From Pseudopyrenochaeta lycopersici (Eukaryota > Ascomycota > Dothideomycetes > Pleosporales > Pseudopyrenochaetaceae): a stretch of DNA of 64,000 nt. The notes beneath the pieces were generated by a model. The model searched no databases, had not been told where the DNA came from, and saw only the letters and a program-made list of their open reading frames with translations. The position numbers were made by a program, and so were the translations under genes. Location of the stretch: positions 248,001 to 312,000 of the forward strand of contig NHZP01000016.1 of NCBI GenBank assembly GCA_003313425.1, in the 5' to 3' direction. Below are positions 58,880 through 64,000 of the stretch, piece by piece. Numbering within the stretch: position 1 is the stretch's first letter; each line of letters starts with the position of its first letter.

Positions 58880-60154
58880 TACTGCGCCTTAGATGCAGTG
58901 TATTAGGAAAGTGTGGTCAATAAGTATGCGCTTGGTATATGTGGCTATGCACCACCTGATGCACGAGAGGTCAGAGTCGAGTGGAGCTGGAGGTGCGCCG
59001 AGTTTTAAATTTGGATGTTGCGAAATGCGGAAGGATATGCAGGTGAATGAATGGAAAGGAAACAAAGAGAGCAAAGAAAAAGAATCCACGAGCAGTCAAA
59101 GGAGAATAGTACGACGACGAAGTGAGGAGAGGCGTCGCGGTGAAGCTGCCCTGGGCGAAAGGGCGTTAGCTTGATGACGACGCCTATGATGAGGTCAGGT
59201 TGGAAGTGCTCCAGATCCCGCAGCGTTAGTGTGCGGCTATCCACGTAACTCCCACAAAGGTGCCGAGCTGCGCGAAAAGAAAAGAAGAGCGACCAACAGG
59301 AGCCATCCCCTGGTCGTCGGAAGATTGCGTAGGGCCGTGGCGGTGCACGCATTACGAGAGCGATTAGTTTCGGTCCACCATCACAAGCCAAGCGCCAATT
59401 GCCTGTCATCGAGCGTTCGGCCTTGGAGTTTGAAGCAAACTTTGTCGCACGGTAACCCAGCGTCTGCACTTTGGAGAACTGACCATATTGGGAGGACAGA
59501 CTCCATTGTGGCTGACCAAGGTTGACTGAGCAAGCACAACGAGCCATGGTTTGCTGTCTCATTGTGCAAGGCCTGCAATGATGTCAGATCCATGGTTACT
59601 ATTGCTCGCCGGCGTCGGCGACTTCGGCAGGCTCGGTACACGGACATTGTCGAAGGTGTGCTTAGTTTTGCTGCCTCAACATGCCCGGAATGAAAAACTT
59701 CTGCGCCATTCTGAGGGACGGTTCAAGTAGGCTGCGCGGAGCCGCAAGTTTGACGGGAAGCACGCCTGAGGCTGAGACATCCAATCTGGCATGCAGGAAC
59801 AGGAGGCCCAGCTGCAACAGTGGCGCCCGGGATCATTCCCGAGGAAGGCAAATCTGGGGTACATGGGCCCATTAGGTTTGCTGCGACTCGCACTGATGAG
59901 AGAAAACTGGTGGATTTTGGCATTCAGGGACGAGCAACAGTCCACCCTGCGTGCTCCTCCCCCGAACAGCATAGACGATGTTGTTTCAAGCATCACCCTC
60001 GCTTGAGCACATGGGATCCCCCAATGGCTGCGGGAAGATCATCCTGCACGTGAGTGATACGCTAGCACTGAAACGGAAGACCCGTGAAAGCGCGTTTGAG
60101 GACCGACCGCGTCTTTCGCGTTGGCCCCTCCACAACCATCCAAAATAATACACC
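58880..60154. promoter_or_regulatory. divergent promoter region, aspartic protease / RFC4
   Basis: About 1.3 kb between two divergent starts. A minus-strand ATG frame at 59005-59562 (185 codons) exists but has no family-like content and overlaps the presumed protease promoter, so I do not call it. Confidence 0.45.
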
Positions 60155-61319
60155 ATGGCGAAAGCAGAGTCTTCAAAGGCAGCGGCAAGCAATGGCGTAC
60201 GGCCAAATCCTAATGCAGCTGGAGGTGCAAACTACGAACTGCCATGGTAGTTGCCCAATTTCACTTCCATTGCAGCTTGTGTTGCTCACAACGACAGGGT
60301 TGAAAAGTACCGTCCCGTCTATCTCGACGATGTGGTCGGCAATACCGAAACGATCGAGCGCCTCAAAATCATCGCCAAAGATGGCAACATGCCACACATG
60401 ATCATTAGTGGCATGCCCGGCATCGGCAAGACCACCTCAATCCTCTGCCTCGCCCGCCAACTCCTCGGCGATGCTTACAAAGAAGCCGTCCTTGAACTCA
60501 ATGCCTCTGACGAGCGCGGTATCGATGTCGTACGTAACCGCATAAAGGGTTTCGCGCAGAAGAAGGTTACACTGCCCCCAGGAAGGCAGAAGCTGGTCAT
60601 CCTAGATGAGGCAGATAGCATGACGAGTGGTGCACAGCAGGCGTTGAGGAGGACCATGGAGATTTACAGTTCGACGACGCGCTTTGCATTTGCCTGCAAC
60701 CAGTCGAATAAGATTATTGAGCCACTGCAGTCGAGATGCGCTATCCTGCGATATGCTCGCCTGACCGATGCGCAGGTTGTGCGAAGAGTTATGCAGATCT
60801 GCGAGGCGGAGAAAGTGCAATACTCTGACGATGGTATCGCGGCGCTCGTCTTCTCTGCCGAAGGCGATATGCGCCAAGCCATCAACAACTTGCAGTCAAC
60901 GCATGCGGGGTTTGGTTTCCTGAATGGGGACAATGTGTTCAAGGTGGTGGACAGCCCACACCCCATCAAAGTGCAGGCCATGATTAAGGCCTGCCATGAA
61001 CAACGGATAGATGATGCGCTGACAGGGCTGAAAGAGCTTTGGGATTTGGGATACTCATGCCATGACATCATCAGCACCATGTTCAAGGTCACGAAGACGA
61101 TTGATACGTTGAGCGAGCATGCAAAGTTGGAGTTCATCAAGGTATGGAATATATCTGACAAATTGAGCGTACGCCCGCTGACCACGGAAACAGGAAATTG
61201 GCTTCACACACATGCGCATCCTTGAAGGCGTACAAACACTCCTCCAGCTCTCTGGCTGCGTTGCTCGCCTCTGCAAGATCAATATGCAGCCCCAGCTCTT
61301 CGCTCTCCCGTCCAAATAA
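60155..61319 (+). CDS. RFC4: replication factor C subunit 4 (353 aa)
   Basis: A small subunit of the clamp loader RFC, which loads PCNA onto DNA with ATP. Exons: 60155-60246, 60298-61141 and 61194-61319, with 51- and 52-bp introns. The start ATG 60155 gives [20 protein letters not shown]; the first junction restores [23 protein letters not shown]+ motifs: Walker [11 protein letters not shown] (about residue 75), Walker [10 protein letters not shown] (about 135), SRCAILRY with the Arg finger, and sensor-like [41 protein letters not shown] and the final [20 protein letters not shown] match yeast Rfc4 (human RFC2). It has an extra 25-residue N-terminal tail compared with yeast. Nuclear. Confidence 0.96.
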
Positions 61320-61738
61320 AATCGTCCGCACTTTGGAATTTACATAGCATTTAGCATGGCGTTTGGCGTTCACAGCATGACATGCCGAGATGAGAAAGGT
61401 TGAGATGGATTAGCATATGTCAGACCCAAAGCTAGCTACACGGAACAAACAAATCATCAAAAGATTCAACTTCAAACTGCTGTCTAATTTTCAATTTTCA
61501 ATCCCAGCTTTTTGCGCTCAAAATTTTCTTGCTCATGTCGGCTAGGAGCCTCGTCTCTATGGCATGAAAGGTACGAGGATGGGGAAGGAAGATGTAGAAT
61601 TAGTGTGGACAAGTTGACAAGCGTTATGAATGGAAGTACGAGTTGAAAACTCTGCGGGTATAAGGCTAACAAAAGAAGGAATCCGCCAACAGTGAAAGCA
61701 AACAGCGAAGTACGTTACAAATATACTCACAGGACCTT
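61320..61738. other. convergent intergenic spacer
   Basis: About 420 bp between the 3' ends of RFC4 and the RTA1-like gene. AT-rich; presumably both 3' UTRs. Confidence 0.5.
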
Positions 61739-62936
61739 CTAAACCACATCTCTATCCTCGCGACCACTGCTCTTCACCTTGTCGGTGTGCACCTCCGGTA
61801 CAGCGCCTTCGCTAACCTGCTTCTTATTCTTGTTCTTTCCAAGATGTTTACCAATGTAGCCCGTCTCACCCCACAGATGGAACGGATCAATGAAGCCCGC
61901 GAAAACACTTCGTTTGTTCTTTTTCTTATCCATCCTCGCTCTCTCTAATTCCTCGTCACTTAGATCCCAAAATTGCTTCTTCTTATCTTCACCTCTGATC
62001 AATCCCCAAACATCGAAGGGATCAAATACCGTCACAATCCATGGTCTATCATCTGCCCATCCAGGGCCCCGTCGCTCAGTCACTCCGTCCCGGTCCAGAA
62101 ATACAGAGTTGGATGTTGGCAGGCGTTTACCAGGGTGCCAGATGTTGAGTAAGGCTGTGTTGATGAACATGATAACCGCTTCAAAAATCCAAAAGTACAC
62201 CTCGTTCTGGTAGATGGGGGACTCCCATCCCTCGATGTATTCGACAAGCCGGTAGATACAGCGGATTGTTACGATGATGGCGCTGACGTACATGACCCAC
62301 AGGACAACTTTGAGGTCTTTCTTCAGTACGCCGGCTTTGTTGGCTCGATAGTGAAACTGCGCCGCAACCAGCCCGAACGCGCCAAACAAGGTGGCTTGCA
62401 GACATAGAGATGCAGTCACCATGTTCCGACCCACTTTGCGTTGGGCTTCCGTCATGGTGGAGTTTGCCATGCGCCAGGCTCCGTTGCCTATGAGGATCTC
62501 ACACACGCCGTCGAGGCCGATGAACGTCGTTGCAACGCGGCCAGGGTGTAGAGAGGCGAGGTAGGGGATATAGTAGAGGATGCGAGAGAGTACGAAGTAG
62601 TTTATGAGCGCATAAACCGGGGGTCCTGACATGATGAGCACGGTAGACGCTACGAGGTAGGCTAGATTATCGGTGTTGTAGGCGCCGGCGAGACGGACGG
62701 CGAAGCCAGCAATCATGAGTAAAGCCGCCCATGGAAGGAGCAATGTTGTACGCCATGATTTATGTTTGCTGAATAGGGATCAGTGGATATGGTGATGGTG
62801 ATAATTGTCACGCTTACATAGTTTGCCATGCGTGTATGGTTCCTGAAATAAAGAATAAAACGATAAAGACGATTGGAGCAACTTTGTTTGGTGCATAGAA
62901 CCATACACTACCAGGCGAATAATCTCCCATACCCAT
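61739..62936 (-). CDS. RTA1-like seven-helix membrane protein (382 aa)
   Basis: RTA1-like proteins (yeast Rta1, Rsb1, Pug1) are fungus-specific seven-helix membrane proteins linked to sphingoid-base or sterol-related export and drug tolerance. Exons: 62818-62936 and 61739-62768, with a 49-bp intron. The start ATG 62934-62936 gives MGMGDYSPGSVWFYAPNK, then a first helix and HAWQTIKHKSWRTTLLLP. Family-like motifs include STVLIMSGPPVYALINYFVL and FIGLDGVCEILIGNG, followed by AGVLKKDLKVVLWVMYVSAI, YRLVEYIEGW and WIFEAVIMFINTALLNIWHPG. The charged cytosolic tail (about residues 260-382) holds two related motifs, FDPFDVWG and FIDPFHLWGE, about 55 residues apart, and Lys-rich runs. Confidence 0.88.
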
Positions 62937-64000
62937 CTTGAATGATTAGGATGTTAGAATAAAGATGTGACAAGGTCCAAAGCTTGGTATGCTTGATTTC
63001 CCTCACTACTATAAGAGTCCAAACTGGACGCGCGGCCGATATCCCAATATATATAGAGGCTGAAATGTAGCAAGGCTCACACGGGAATAAACCACGAAGT
63101 GATGACCCTGAATACGAGAATGCGAGCCGATCATTTGAAAGCTATACTGGGGCAGTGCCAAACTTCATGTCACAGTCAAATTCACCTAAACACGTTCTAC
63201 AACCCACGATAATATTGCTAGTCTCTTCATGGACACGTGAATGCGATGAATACGATGCGCGATATCTTCGAAGGCGTCTAAGCGAGGCGTCATTTCTGCC
63301 ACAGGGCAATGCGCAAGGCTGAATGCAGAGGCGAACCATGGGACCAGGACGAGATCAAGCATGATTGGGCGCATATGTGCATCAAAGAATGAGGAGTCGA
63401 CCGGTGATCAGGGAGACAAGGAGGCTTGAGCCATTTAGTCATAGCACAACTGTGAAGAGCCTTGCACGTGACGAGCGACGCCCAAGCGAGAGACTAAATC
63501 AAATTAAGGGTGGCTTGAGCGCTAGTGGGTCAAGCTTCCCAACTGCGATGCACATCTCAAGGCGGAGTAACACCGCGAGGTTAAACAAACGTCACTCGTC
63601 AGCCCACTTGCGGATATATACTGTAATTCCCGGCGCCTACGTTTAATGAGTGTGGCTGGAAATGGTGCGCCAGCCCTGGGTGCAGCAGAGGATGATTCTA
63701 GGCAAACCCAACCCGAACTTACGGTGATGGATGAGCTGTCCAGCTCCAAAGTCACGGGTATGCACCCTTGGACTGTCACAATCACCACTAGATGCAATGC
63801 TCATACACCACAGTTGAATACCATGACCCATCCGGAGTGTTTCCATTGATACAGGGAGACTTGGCCTCTCGTCTCCCGCTCCGGAACCTACATTGGAAGG
63901 CCCCTACTAGGCCGCTAAGGTCTATCGATTCCCTTCATGTCGACCTTGTTCCCAGTAAAAGTTCTGCACATCTTTCAGGGGTGACGTCTTCGACACTGGC
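62937..64000. other. RTA1-like gene promoter and unassigned right edge
   Basis: No gene supported. A 62-codon minus-strand ATG frame (63186-63374; MRPIMLDLVLVPWFASAF at its start) looks somewhat protein-like, and could be an exon of a gene whose remainder I could not assemble. A TATA-like ATATATATAGAG lies at about 63048-63059 upstream of the RTA1-like start. Plus-strand frames at 63365-63849 show no recognisable content. Confidence 0.35.

Noticed and set aside
59005..59562. Minus-strand ATG frame of 185 codons between the protease and RFC4 genes
   Set aside because: Lies in the presumed promoter of the protease, no recognisable content, overlapped by open frames on the other strand.

Overview
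The window is nuclear DNA of a filamentous ascomycete. The genes carry many short introns (about 45-140 bp, GTANGT-type donors, CTAAC/CTGAC-like branch sites, YAG acceptors), intergenic spacers are long, and the products are typically fungal (VeA, CRT10, RTA1-like, fungal OAH sulfhydrylase, delta-8 sphingolipid desaturase, 2EXR protein). The protein repertoire and style suggest Dothideomycetes, probably Pleosporales; this is inference, since no taxonomic marker is present. No operons, CRISPR arrays, insertion sequences, complete transposons or convincing tRNA/rRNA genes were seen.

Layout. 1-5182: 3' part of a giant HEAT-repeat trafficking protein (LAA1/HEATR5), cut by the window edge. 5.5-8.9 kb: a possible 65-aa membrane microprotein, then an AT-rich decayed tract with a broken membrane-protein relic. 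8.9-15.8 kb: alpha/beta hydrolase, secreted bicupin oxalate decarboxylase, DUF1275 membrane protein, 2EXR protein. 16.2-23.2 kb: CRT10-like regulator, then the mitochondrial citrate/2-oxoglutarate carrier YHM2 next to mitochondrial citrate synthase. 24.3-30.6 kb: Seb1/Nrd1 RNA-binding termination factor, CLPTM1-family membrane protein and, divergent from it, a LOG-type phosphoribohydrolase. 33.1-35.0 kb: cytochrome b5-fused sphingolipid desaturase. 37.5-41.1 kb: a secreted, probably GPI-anchored His/Cys repeat protein (the most novel-looking gene here), one uncertain ORF and a nuclear-looking hypothetical protein. 41.6-46.6 kb: peroxisomal long-chain acyl-CoA synthetase ending in AKL, and O-acetylhomoserine sulfhydrylase. 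49.0-50.7 kb: velvet regulator veA, with about 6.6 kb of apparently gene-free DNA upstream. 57.3-62.9 kb: secreted aspartic protease, replication factor C subunit RFC4 and an RTA1-like membrane protein.

How the genes relate. Most are housekeeping or broadly conserved and do not form a biosynthetic cluster. The clearest functional neighbourhood is organic-acid metabolism: citrate synthase makes citrate in the matrix and YHM2 exports it, with an oxalate decarboxylase about 8 kb away. Acyl-CoA synthetase and sphingolipid desaturase are lipid enzymes but are not obviously linked. The best candidates for something undescribed are the tandem CEPHGDHWHC repeat protein with intron-marked repeat units, a peroxisomal isoform switch encoded in the last intron of the acyl-CoA synthetase, a probable GC-AG intron in the Seb1 homologue, and the very long veA upstream region.

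Exon coordinates were worked out by hand from splice signals and frame continuity. Most introns restore the frame exactly; the desaturase linker is the exception and is flagged.
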